Below, one piece after another: positions 1-5,505 of a stretch of 14,727 nt of DNA; position 1 is the first letter of the stretch; every line of letters begins with the position of its first letter. The notes below the pieces were generated by a model. That model was not told where the DNA came from and did not search any database. It worked only from the letters and a program-made list of their open reading frames with translations. The stretch spans positions 1 to 14,727 of the forward strand of contig CAJGCA010000043.1 of the NCBI GenBank assembly GCA_904501705.1, written 5' to 3'. The stretch comes from Clostridiaceae bacterium (GTDB lineage: Bacteria > Bacillota > Clostridia > Oscillospirales > Acutalibacteraceae). Position numbers and translations under genes: made by a program.

Positions 1-38
1 TACACGGACATAATTACCGATACACGGACATAATTACC
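1..38. repeat. Terminal 20-bp-period direct repeat
   Basis: An 18-bp sequence starting TACACGGACATAA occurs at 1-18 and again at 21-38, separated by GA. A third partial start, TACACAC, follows at 39. The mirror image lies at the right end (14690-14727). Terminal repetition is used by protein-primed polymerases for sliding or jumping back after initiation, but a 20-bp period is unusually long for that. An assembly duplication at the ends cannot be excluded. Confidence 0.85.
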
Positions 39-88
39 TACACACGACCTGCATGATTCTCTTTACACTACGTTTCTGATCCTTTCCA

Positions 89-114
89 GGCGGGCCAGCG
101 CGTGGCCTCCCGCC
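89..114. other. GC-rich hairpin inside the ITR
   Basis: GGCGG at 89-93 pairs with CCGCC at 110-114, and GCCA at 94-97 pairs with TGGC at 103-106. The loop is GCGCG and CTC (107-109) is bulged. The same structure exists in the right ITR. It could fold in the strand displaced during protein-primed replication. That role is inference. Confidence 0.5.
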
Positions 115-122
115 CCCTGAGG

Positions 123-149
123 CAAGCGGGGCAAGCGGGGCAAGCGGGG
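123..149. repeat. 9-bp tandem repeat, three units (two in the right ITR)
   Basis: CAAGCGGGG is repeated three times in a row here. The mirrored site in the right ITR has only two units. This is the only length difference between the two ITRs and is most simply explained by replication slippage. Confidence 0.9.
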
Positions 150-163
150 CGAATGGGGACAAT

Positions 164-185
164 GGGGAAAACTTGGGGAAAACTT
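164..185. repeat. 11-bp tandem duplication next to the left ITR
   Basis: GGGGAAAACTT occurs twice in direct tandem (164-174, 175-185), just inside the ITR and upstream of the first hairpin element and early promoter. It has no counterpart at the right end. It may be a protein-binding site, but nothing else supports that. Confidence 0.7.
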
Positions 186-190
186 GCTGT

Positions 191-228
191 GTCCTAAGGG
201 ATCCGCCCTCCGGGCACCTTAGGACGAA
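191..228 (+). repeat. Structured hairpin element, copy 1
   Basis: The outer stem is GTCCTAAGG (191-199) with CCTTAGGAC (217-225). The internal loop is GATCC on one side and a single A on the other. The inner stem is GCCC/GGGC with loop TCC, followed by GAA. The inner stem differs in sequence from the other copies but still pairs. This copy lies upstream of the early promoter, so the early transcript probably does not include it. Confidence 0.9.
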
Positions 229-238
229 ATAAAACATG

Positions 239-267
239 TTGACTTTCAAACAACATTAGTATATAAT
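239..267 (+). promoter_or_regulatory. Early rightward sigma70-type promoter
   Basis: The -35 is TTGACT (239-244) and the -10 is a consensus TATAAT (262-267), with a 17-bp spacer. Transcription should start near 274, giving a leader of about 24 nt before the ATG at 298. An AAAGGAG ribosome site lies at 282-288. Confidence 0.85.
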
Positions 268-297
268 GAATATATCAAATGAAAGGAGCTATGCACC

Positions 298-573
298 ATG
301 ACAAGTGAATACCTGTTTAGAGAGGCGCTACTCGCGCACATCCGCGAGTGGGAGGAAACCTGCAAGGCCAACATTGAGTACAACTATGAGAACGGCTGGG
401 GCCCCTTCCGCAGCCAGGAGGAGCTGGACGATGAGGCTGTGAAGCTGATGAGACACATTGAAAGGATGTGGCTATTCATCGGGGAAGACGACATCGAGGA
501 TATGCTCTTGAACGTCCAGGAAGCACAGAGCAGATTGGAAGACTACATCTTTGATGAGCTATTTAAGTTCTAA
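298..573 (+). CDS. Small acidic helical protein, unknown function (first early gene)
   Basis: This 91-aa protein has no fold I can name. It is rich in Glu, Asp and Leu and looks entirely helical, with heptad-like runs at both ends. AAAGGAG nine bases before the ATG supports the start. It lies directly behind the strong early promoter at the left end, and a rho-independent terminator follows the stop at once, so it can be expressed as a single-gene transcript. Phi29-like phages place small early regulators and replication accessory proteins in such positions. That it is a regulator of host or phage transcription is only a guess from location. No membrane segment or signal peptide is visible. 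Confidence 0.85.
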   Translation: MTSEYLFREALLAHIREWEETCKANIEYNYENGWGPFRSQEELDDEAVKLMRHIERMWLFIGEDDIEDMLLNVQEAQSRLEDYIFDELFKF

Positions 574-593
574 AATTTAAAGGTTCTCTCCAC

Positions 594-618
594 GGGGAGC
601 GGAAAGCTCCCCTTTTTT
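594..618 (+). terminator. Rho-independent terminator after the first early gene
   Basis: GGGGAGC (594-600) and GCTCCCC (606-612) form a perfect 7-bp stem with loop GGAAA, followed by six T (613-618). It lies 21 bases after the stop of the 91-aa gene and should separate early expression from the membrane protein gene downstream. Confidence 0.9.
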
Positions 619-659
619 ATCGCATTTCTATCATTTCATATCTAATAGGAGGTCTTACC

Positions 660-953
660 ATGACAAACACTTCTAAATACTTTGTTCTCTTTGTCCTTTC
701 CCTGCTGGATGATATCCTTACCTTATACTATAGCATCACCACATGGGTGCCGATCAGGGCCCGCCGGGTCTGGTTCCTTTTCCAGTGGTACGCGCTGCCG
801 GTCATCCGGGAGCGTTCCAGGGCGTTCTTGCTGACGGGGGTCGGCATCCTCGCGACCCTCGCTATCCTCTCTTACTATGCCTGTCGCTATCTGGCATCCA
901 GCGCGCGGGCGGGATGGGCTTTCCGCGCTGAATTGATTTCCGAGTGGAATTGA
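660..953 (+). CDS. Small membrane protein, possible holin or lysis factor
   Basis: This 97-aa protein has two likely membrane segments, at about residues 7-27 and 57-80, separated by a basic Trp/Arg-rich stretch (about 28-54). AGGAGG seven bases before the ATG fixes the start. I do not recognise the family. In phi29-like phages, small membrane proteins are either holins or replication organisers such as p16.7. With no recognisable holin or endolysin elsewhere in the genome, this is the best lysis candidate, but that is inference from elimination. It lies downstream of a terminator, so its expression depends on read-through or an unseen promoter. A degenerate copy of its N-terminus lies at 1091-1153. 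A candidate promoter overlaps its last codons. Confidence 0.8.
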   Translation: MTNTSKYFVLFVLSLLDDILTLYYSITTWVPIRARRVWFLFQWYALPVIRERSRAFLLTGVGILATLAILSYYACRYLASSARAGWAFRAELISEWN

Positions 954-961
954 TGTATACT
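933..961 (+). promoter_or_regulatory. Candidate promoter for a structured RNA
   Basis: TTGATT (933-938) and TATACT (956-961) are spaced by exactly 17 bp. Start would be near 968, just after the stop of the membrane protein gene. The transcript would carry the long nested hairpin at 1007-1079. Neither hexamer is perfect, so confidence is moderate. Confidence 0.4.
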
Positions 962-1006
962 GATCCTGCAGGTGTACCAGTGATGCAGCTTGCAGATTTT
1001 GCCCTT

Positions 1007-1079
1007 TCCAGGGGTCGCGCCATGTGTCCTAAGGGATCCGGTGCTACGCACCACCTTAGGACGAATATCGGCCCCTGGA
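1007..1079 (+). ncRNA. Candidate structured RNA: long nested hairpin
   Basis: TCCAGGGGTCG (1007-1017) can pair with CGGCCCCTGGA (1069-1079) over 11 bp, including one U-G pair. Inside this clamp lies hairpin element copy 2. The result is a rod of about 73 nt with two internal loops. A promoter-like sequence lies about 40 bases upstream, and no reading frame with a ribosome site covers the region. Phi29 relatives need a packaging RNA (pRNA) for their gp16 ATPase, and none is otherwise evident here. A pRNA or other small RNA is possible. A simple leader structure is the alternative. Confidence 0.4.
1026..1065 (+). repeat. Structured hairpin element, copy 2
   Basis: The outer stem is GTCCTAAGG (1026-1034) with CCTTAGGAC (1054-1062). 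The internal loop is GATCC/A, the inner stem GGTGC/GCACC with loop TAC, and GAA follows. It is identical to copy 3 and to the inner copy at 10369-10408. Identity with copy 3 extends upstream to 1020 (CCATGT), 46 bp in total. It lies inside the 1007/1079 clamp stem. Confidence 0.92.
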
Positions 1080-1090
1080 TTGTATTTCTA

Positions 1091-1153
1091 ATGTACATTT
1101 CTAAGTACTTCTTATTGAAAATCCCCTTTATAAATGATATAGTCACCTTGTAA
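1091..1153 (+). pseudogene. 20-codon remnant resembling the N-terminus of the 97-aa membrane protein
   Basis: An ATG frame of 20 codons ends at TAA (1151-1153). Its peptide contains SKYF, then a hydrophobic run, then DIVTL. The 97-aa membrane protein begins with SKYF, a hydrophobic run and DDILTL at nearly the same spacing. The underlying bases are also similar (TCTAAGTACTT against TCTAAATACTT). There is no ribosome site. The late promoter is embedded in it. I read it as the decayed end of a partial gene duplication; chance similarity remains possible. Confidence 0.4.
1115..1143 (+). promoter_or_regulatory. Late rightward promoter with extended -10
   Basis: The -35 is TTGAAA (1115-1120) and the -10 is TATAGT (1138-1143), with a 17-bp spacer. 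TGA directly before the -10 gives an extended -10 motif. Start would be near 1150. This leaves a leader of about 160 nt before the connector gene, carrying hairpin copy 3 and the SD-masking structures. It is the best candidate to drive the whole structural operon. Confidence 0.7.
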
Positions 1154-1184
1154 ACGTTAGCGTGGTCTGAATAGTGCTCCATGT

Positions 1185-1224
1185 GTCCTAAGGGATCCGG
1201 TGCTACGCACCACCTTAGGACGAA
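1185..1224 (+). repeat. Structured hairpin element, copy 3 (late leader)
   Basis: This copy is identical to copy 2: GTCCTAAGG (1185-1193), GATCC, GGTGC, TAC loop, GCACC, A, CCTTAGGAC (1213-1221), GAA. It lies near the 5' end of the predicted late transcript. A run of seven T starts ten bases after the stem, too far for a classical terminator. Confidence 0.92.
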
Positions 1225-1245
1225 CAACGTCTTTTTTTCAACCGT

Positions 1246-1312
1246 GCCGGGGGTCTTCTCCCCCCTGGCTCTTTAGGGGGGTGATCCTATATCTAAATGG
1301 CTAGATACCATG
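1246..1312 (+). promoter_or_regulatory. Connector translation leader: SD-masking switch and a hairpin between SD and ATG
   Basis: The ribosome site is AGGGGGG (1275-1281). CCCCCC at 1260-1265 can pair with it and mask it, or pair instead with GGGGG at 1249-1253 and leave it free. These two hairpins exclude each other. Between this SD and the ATG at 1310, TATCTA (1290-1295) pairs with TAGATA (1302-1307), enclosing a 6-base loop. The linear SD-to-ATG spacing is 28 nt, and closing the small hairpin shortens it to about 10. The loop itself holds an out-of-frame ATG (1297). Confidence 0.55.
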
Positions 1313-2224
1313 CTGCAGCAAAGGCCCCACGACCCGAGGGACAAAGAGCGGGTCGCCCTGGCGCATGTCCAGTACATGTTGTGCAGGACTCAGCGCATGT
1401 TCGAGTATGAAGGCCTCCCGGAGACGATACCGGCCCGGATGGTCGAGCTCTATCTGCAGATCAACGGGCACCTGTGCTTTGCCCGCCACGCCGGGGAGCT
1501 GTACGTGTATACCGGCGGCATGGGCGGGGAGCCTGACGTATACTACCGTCCCACGGTCTATACAGTAGCAAACCCTGCACAAGACTGGTCAAAGAATCTC
1601 ATCATCGGCGCCGATTGCGCCGTGATGAGGAACGACTCTTTATATCTCGGCCTATTGCCCCTGTATAGAAGGTACGCCCACGCCCTGGCAGAGAATGAGC
1701 TATCCCTGCACGTCACGGATATAAACAGCCGGATGATCTCGCTTATAAGCGCATCCGACGACCGGACGATAGAGAGCGCGAGGAAGTACCTCGAGGACAT
1801 CGAGAGGGGAAAGCTGGGGGTGATCGCGGAAAATGCCTTTCTCGAGGGATTGAAGGCACAGCCTCTCACCTCCAGCGGGCGCAACGTCCTCATGGATCTC
1901 ATGGAGTATGAGCAGTATCTAAAGAGCGGATGGTTCAACGAGATCGGGCTCGACTCCAATTACAACATGAAGCGGGAGCGGCTCAACACGGCTGAGGTCG
2001 AGATGAACAATGACGCCCTGGCGCCGCTGGTGGATGACATGCTGCGAAGCAGGGAGGAGGGCCTCGAGGAGGCCAACGCCCTCTTTGGCACGAGCATGAG
2101 CGTGAAGCTATCCAGCGCGTGGGAGCAGAACCGGCTGGAAACCGAGGCGATGCTTGACGCCATCGAGGAGGGCCCCGAGCCTGAAGGCGGGGAGGAAGGA
2201 GGGAGCGACGATGAGACAGAGTGA
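1310..2224 (+). CDS. Portal/connector (upper collar) protein, phi29 gp10-like
   Basis: This protein forms the dodecameric head-tail connector through which DNA is packaged and ejected, at the vertex bearing the packaging ATPase. It has 304 aa, against 309 for phi29 gp10. Recognisable similarity includes the early helix with LPETI (gp10 has LPPTI after its FEWEN motif), followed by a GEPDVYYRPTVYTVANP stretch that parallels gp10's QRDVYNQATVFRAASP. The C-terminal third carries the SREE motif and an LFG segment, then an acidic Gly/Glu-rich tail. The start is uncertain: the SD lies 28 nt upstream with a hairpin between. An ATG at 1297 (MARY..., like gp10's MARK...) is in another frame. The gene overlaps the lower collar start by 14 bp. 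Confidence 0.9.
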   Translation: MLQQRPHDPRDKERVALAHVQYMLCRTQRMFEYEGLPETIPARMVELYLQINGHLCFARHAGELYVYTGGMGGEPDVYYRPTVYTVANPAQDWSKNLIIGADCAVMRNDSLYLGLLPLYRRYAHALAENELSLHVTDINSRMISLISASDDRTIESARKYLEDIERGKLGVIAENAFLEGLKAQPLTSSGRNVLMDLMEYEQYLKSGWFNEIGLDSNYNMKRERLNTAEVEMNNDALAPLVDDMLRSREEGLEEANALFGTSMSVKLSSAWEQNRLETEAMLDAIEEGPEPEGGEEGGSDDETE

Positions 2225-3116
2225 GTATAACGAGCTCTGGAAGTGCTTTGATGCTACTCTCCCGGGAGTCTTCTCCCATCTCGCGTCCATGGACGTTCCG
2301 TGGGCCGATACCCTCACCGGTGCCGCCCTGGACGATGTATATATGAATACATGGTCTGGCTCTAAGCCGCCGAGCCCCTTCGTGAGACGGCTCGCAGAAA
2401 CCAACGACGGCCCGCTCACCACGACGCAGGTCGAGCGCGTAGCCCAAATGGTCTACAACATGAATTCTGCCGATTGGCTGCGTTCCTGGGACGCCGAGGC
2501 CGAGGAGTATGACCCCATCTCCAACTATGACATGCGCGAGGTGATGGAGGATGACATCCACGAGAGGGAGGAGACGGGCACCGGCTCCACGACCTACGGT
2601 CGGACGGATACCCGGACGGATAACCTGTCAGATGGTCACGGCCATACTATTACCCGTACTGACGACCTGGAGACGACCCGAACCGGCACGGATACCACGG
2701 CCACCAGCGGGGAGAGCACGACCCTCGACGAGACGCAGAACAAGACCTACGGCCTTAACTCTGCCACAGCTGTACCAGCGGATGAGAGCACCTCATCGAA
2801 CGAGACGCAGACGGAGGCGTCCGAGACGGTCACGCACAACACGGTAGACGCCCGCACCGGCACCGAGACGACCGCCCACAGCGGGACGGATACCCACACC
2901 GGCACCCAGACCCACGCCGAGGGCGGGACGGATACGACGAGCGATAGCAAGACGTCCACCGATACCCATAGCTACACCCTGACCCGTACCGGGAATATCG
3001 GCGTTACCACGGCTCAGGACATGCTCACACAGGAAAGGGTGCTGCGGGCATGGCGTCTCTTTTACGACAGGGTATTCCCTGATGTCGACAGGGTACTCAC
3101 ATTGTGCACTTATTAA
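2211..3116 (+). CDS. Lower collar protein, phi29 gp11-like, with Thr/Gly/Asp-rich repeat insert
   Basis: This is the likely lower collar, the ring joining connector and tail knob (phi29 gp11 has 293 aa; this has 301). The start at 2211 is chosen because AAGGAGGGA lies just upstream. An earlier in-frame ATG (2154) has no such site. Residues about 1-105 look globular and end in a YDPISNYDMRE motif typical of these proteins. Residues about 108-260 are a low-complexity run of Thr, Gly, Asp and Glu in imperfect repeats such as TGTDT, TETQT and GTDTHTGTQT. The last 40 residues are globular again and end with a LTQERVLRAWRLF helix. Its position directly after the connector matches phi29 order. Confidence 0.85.
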   Translation: MRQSEYNELWKCFDATLPGVFSHLASMDVPWADTLTGAALDDVYMNTWSGSKPPSPFVRRLAETNDGPLTTTQVERVAQMVYNMNSADWLRSWDAEAEEYDPISNYDMREVMEDDIHEREETGTGSTTYGRTDTRTDNLSDGHGHTITRTDDLETTRTGTDTTATSGESTTLDETQNKTYGLNSATAVPADESTSSNETQTEASETVTHNTVDARTGTETTAHSGTDTHTGTQTHAEGGTDTTSDSKTSTDTHSYTLTRTGNIGVTTAQDMLTQERVLRAWRLFYDRVFPDVDRVLTLCTY

Positions 3117-3129
3117 AGGAGGTGTATCC

Positions 3130-3399
3130 ATGCTAGGAGGATATTACATGCTGGAACTGTCAGGCCTCGACCTGACCAAAGAGGCAGCTCAGACCATCGC
3201 GGGCAGCTACGCCGGGGCAAAGACAGCCCTCGCCTCTGGCAAGCCGGTGTGGATCTACGGCGTGGACGGCTACGGCCCCATCCCCGCCACCGCATCCGCG
3301 GGAGCATCTAACGCCGTGATCCTGTCTTTCCTTACCTATACCGCATCGGTCGCGACCACCAGCGCGGTCACCGTGACCGACCTGCTGGATACTGAATAA
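3130..3399 (+). CDS. Small structural-operon protein, unknown (89 aa)
   Basis: AAGGAGG seven bases before the ATG at 3130 sets this start. The upstream in-frame ATG (3082) would overlap the lower collar and lacks a site. The protein is rich in Ala, Thr, Ser and Val. A short helical N-terminal half (DLTKEAAQTIAG) leads into a likely beta-strand region (SGKPVWIYGVDGYG..., NAVILSFLTYTASV). In phi29 the scaffold gene precedes the capsid gene, but this protein lacks the charged helical character of a scaffold. A head decoration or small fibre protein is equally possible. Hairpin copy 4 begins at the base after its stop codon. Confidence 0.75.
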   Translation: MLGGYYMLELSGLDLTKEAAQTIAGSYAGAKTALASGKPVWIYGVDGYGPIPATASAGASNAVILSFLTYTASVATTSAVTVTDLLDTE

Positions 3400-3441
3400 T
3401 TCGTCCTAAGGTGGGGGCGTAGCCCCCGGATCCCTTAGGAC
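3400..3441 (-). repeat. Structured hairpin element, copy 4 (inverted relative to its operon)
   Basis: Read on the minus strand: GTCCTAAGG, GATCC, inner stem GGGGGC/GCCCCC with loop TAC, A, CCTTAGGAC, GAA. It is the only copy lying against the direction of transcription. It fills the gap between the stop of the 89-aa gene and the SD of the capsid gene, whose TAAGGAGG starts two bases after the stem. As RNA it would form a stable hairpin just 5' of the capsid ribosome site. Confidence 0.92.
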
Positions 3442-3458
3442 ACTAAGGAGGTGCTTAT

Positions 3459-4631
3459 ATGCAGGTAAATCAAGTATATGAACTGATGAACACGATCACC
3501 CAGGAAATCCTGGGCGAATCTGTCATCGTCCAGGAAGACCTGTCCAACGTGGTCGAGCTGGGGGAAGCTTTCGAGAACGCCGGGGGCCTCGATAACTTCG
3601 TCCGCTCCCTCAACGATCACATAGGCCGTGTCATTTTCGTGAACAGGGTATACGGCGGGCGGGCACCGTCCGTTTTAATGGACGGTTGGGAGTTTGGATC
3701 TGTCCTGGAGAAACTCAGGGCTAACTTGCCGGCCGCTACCGAGAATGAGAGCTGGGAGTTGTCCGACGGAATGTCGTACGACCCGAACGTGTTCTATAAG
3801 CCCTCCATCTCGGTCAAGTTCTGGAATTCCAAGGTGACCTTTGAGATCCCGATCTCCCTCACCGAGAGGCAGGTCAAGAGCGCATTCTCTAATGCCACCC
3901 AGCTCAACGCATTTCTCAGCATGATCGAGACAGCCATACAGAACGCGATGACCGTGAAGCTTGACGCCCTGATCATGAGGACGATCAATGCAGGCATCGG
4001 GGAGACGCTGGCTGATGCTTTCCCGAACGCCGACTATGGCGACAGCTCCACGACCAGGGCCGTCAACCTTCTGTACCTCTATAACACGACCTACAACGCG
4101 GGCGGGTCGCCCCTTGCTGCAGCTGACGCCCTCTCCTCTGCCGACTTCCTCCGGTTCGCGTCCTATCAGCTCATGCTCTATAGCGACAGGCTCGAGGTGA
4201 TCAGCAAGCTCTTCAACATTGAGGGGACTGATAAATTCACGCCGAAATCCCGGCAGAAGGTGGTCATGCTCTCCGAATTCAAGAGGGCTGCGGATGTATA
4301 CCTCCAGAGCGATACTTTCCACAATGAGCTGACGAGGTTCCCGGCAGCCGACAGCGTGACCTACTGGCAGGGCTCAGGCACCGGCTATGCCTTCGCCGAT
4401 ACGAGCTCGATCAACATCAAGACCCCGGCGGGGGATACGGTCGAGGCCTCGGGCATCCTCGGCGTGATCTTTGACCGGGACGCCCTCGGCGTAGCGAACC
4501 TTGACCGGCGCGTGACGACCAACTACAACGCGAAGGCTGAGTTTTGGAACCAATGGCACAAGATGGATGCAGGCTATTTCTTGGACGAGAGCGAGAACAT
4601 GGTCGTTTTCTACGTCGCGGACGCGACCTGA
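3459..4631 (+). CDS. Major capsid protein, phi29 gp8-like
   Basis: This 390-aa protein is the probable major head subunit of the HK97 fold, judged from its place in the operon, size and sequence texture. Phi29 gp8 has 448 aa, the last part an Ig-like domain that is absent here. Shared features include the opening (here LMNTITQEILGES), a DNFVRSLNDHIGRVI segment resembling gp8's NDFITSLVDRIGLVV, and a late NYNAKAEFWNQWHKMDAGYF stretch matching gp8's NYYYHVWQ region. TAAGGAGG lies seven bases before the ATG. The stable hairpin copy 4 immediately upstream could protect or insulate this most abundant message. Confidence 0.88.
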   Translation: MQVNQVYELMNTITQEILGESVIVQEDLSNVVELGEAFENAGGLDNFVRSLNDHIGRVIFVNRVYGGRAPSVLMDGWEFGSVLEKLRANLPAATENESWELSDGMSYDPNVFYKPSISVKFWNSKVTFEIPISLTERQVKSAFSNATQLNAFLSMIETAIQNAMTVKLDALIMRTINAGIGETLADAFPNADYGDSSTTRAVNLLYLYNTTYNAGGSPLAAADALSSADFLRFASYQLMLYSDRLEVISKLFNIEGTDKFTPKSRQKVVMLSEFKRAADVYLQSDTFHNELTRFPAADSVTYWQGSGTGYAFADTSSINIKTPAGDTVEASGILGVIFDRDALGVANLDRRVTTNYNAKAEFWNQWHKMDAGYFLDESENMVVFYVADAT

Positions 4632-4646
4632 TAAGGAGGTGATCCG

Positions 4647-5495
4647 ATGGCATTACCAGAGGAGCCTTACACCAGAGTGGAGCGATACCTTGCCCGCCTC
4701 GCGGGCCAGAACGTCGACATCCCGGAATATCCCATCACTCGCATAGAGTGTTACCTTGACTACCTTTGTGAGAACGGAGGCGATGTGCCCGCCCCGACCG
4801 CCGGGGCGCATAACGCGGTATTCAGGGGGGCTTCCCTGGGTACCGAGTACACGGCAGAGCAGGCATCCACGATAGAATCCGGCGAGTTTAGCGGAATGTA
4901 TGTTGGAGACTACTGGACGATAGACAACATCATATATCGTATAGCCGGGTTTGATGTCTTCTTATGGCGGGGAACTTCTACAGGATTCTCGAAACATCAT
5001 GTCGTCATCGTTCCTGACGAGTCCCTTGGCAACGCAGCCATGAACGAGACGGATACCGCGGTGGGCGGTTATCTGGGCACAGCCATGAGGAACACGGTAT
5101 TGCCGGAAGTGAGCACCGCGTTGCAGTCTAAATTTGGGGAAGGGTCGCTCCTCTCGCATCAGACCCTGTTAACGGGCGCGATATCAGGCGGGGAGGCTTC
5201 ATCCTGGCAGTGGCAGACCGTGGCAGCCGCTCCCATGAGCGAGACGATGGTGTACGGTTTCCAGGCATGGGGTAAGGGGAGCGTGTACAACATTGGCGAA
5301 CGGCTGGGCCAGCTGCCTCTCTTCGCCCTGGCCCCCGAATATATCTCGATGACCCCCCGCGGAGAATACTGGTTGATGGATGTCACGGGAAATGATAGCT
5401 TTGCCACGGTACAGACCTATTTCAGGCCGGGAACGGCCAAGGCGTCCTCATCGCTCGCGCTCCGGCCCTATTTTCTCCTTGGCCGAGCATCATAA
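4647..5495 (+). CDS. Probable head fibre or receptor-binding structural protein
   Basis: The start follows AAGGAGGTGATCCG. The N-terminus has two copies of a short motif, YTRVERYLARLAG and YPITRIECYLDYLCE, a paired SRxExYL-type anchor seen at the N-terminus of many Gram-positive phage fibre proteins. Residues about 85-282 form a compact domain with GDYWTIDNIIYRIAGFDVF and KHHVVIVPDESLGNAAMN, ending in ALRPYFLLG. This resembles surface-exposed C-terminal domains (DUF6273 type) common in gut Bacillota phages and bacterial proteins. Its position right after the capsid gene matches phi29 gene 8.5 (head fibre). Receptor binding is inferred, not shown. It ends at TAA just before the next gene's AGGAGG. 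Confidence 0.7.
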   Translation: MALPEEPYTRVERYLARLAGQNVDIPEYPITRIECYLDYLCENGGDVPAPTAGAHNAVFRGASLGTEYTAEQASTIESGEFSGMYVGDYWTIDNIIYRIAGFDVFLWRGTSTGFSKHHVVIVPDESLGNAAMNETDTAVGGYLGTAMRNTVLPEVSTALQSKFGEGSLLSHQTLLTGAISGGEASSWQWQTVAAAPMSETMVYGFQAWGKGSVYNIGERLGQLPLFALAPEYISMTPRGEYWLMDVTGNDSFATVQTYFRPGTAKASSSLALRPYFLLGRAS

Positions 5496-5505
5496 GGAGG
5501 GAACC

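Larger units (their letters stand above)
1..159. repeat. Left inverted terminal repeat (ITR)
   Basis: The first 159 bases recur as the reverse complement of 14578-14727. Identity is complete apart from one extra 9-bp unit on the left, and breaks at base 160. Long ITRs on a linear genome that encodes a protein-primed polymerase are the hallmark of phi29-like phages, where a terminal protein is bound to each 5' end and the ITR holds the replication origin. The match indicates that both genome ends, or close to them, are present here. Confidence 0.95.

Noticed and set aside
34..249. Open frame on the minus strand through the left ITR, mirrored on the plus strand at 14473-14694, sharing the same C-terminal peptide.
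   Set aside because: Shared sequence follows automatically from the ITR. No ribosome site, a TTG start on the left, Pro/Ala-rich repeat translation, and the left frame crosses a hairpin element.
944..1153. 69-codon plus frame across copy 2 ending at the SKYF remnant.
   Set aside because: No SD, and it crosses a strong hairpin. Only the last 20 codons resemble a gene, treated as a remnant.
862..1227. 121-codon minus-strand frame containing the peptide FVLRWCVAPDPLGHM twice.
   Set aside because: The repeated peptide is just the translation of hairpin copies 2 and 3. It runs against the promoters and has no ribosome site.
1185..1238. Hairpin copy 3 plus T-run as a rho-independent terminator.
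   Set aside because: Ten bases separate stem and T-run, and it would cut the structural operon off from its own promoter. A regulated attenuator is conceivable but unsupported.
2154..2210. Upstream in-frame ATG of the lower collar gene (19 extra residues).
   Set aside because: It overlaps the connector's acidic tail region deeply and has no SD, whereas the ATG at 2211 has a good one.
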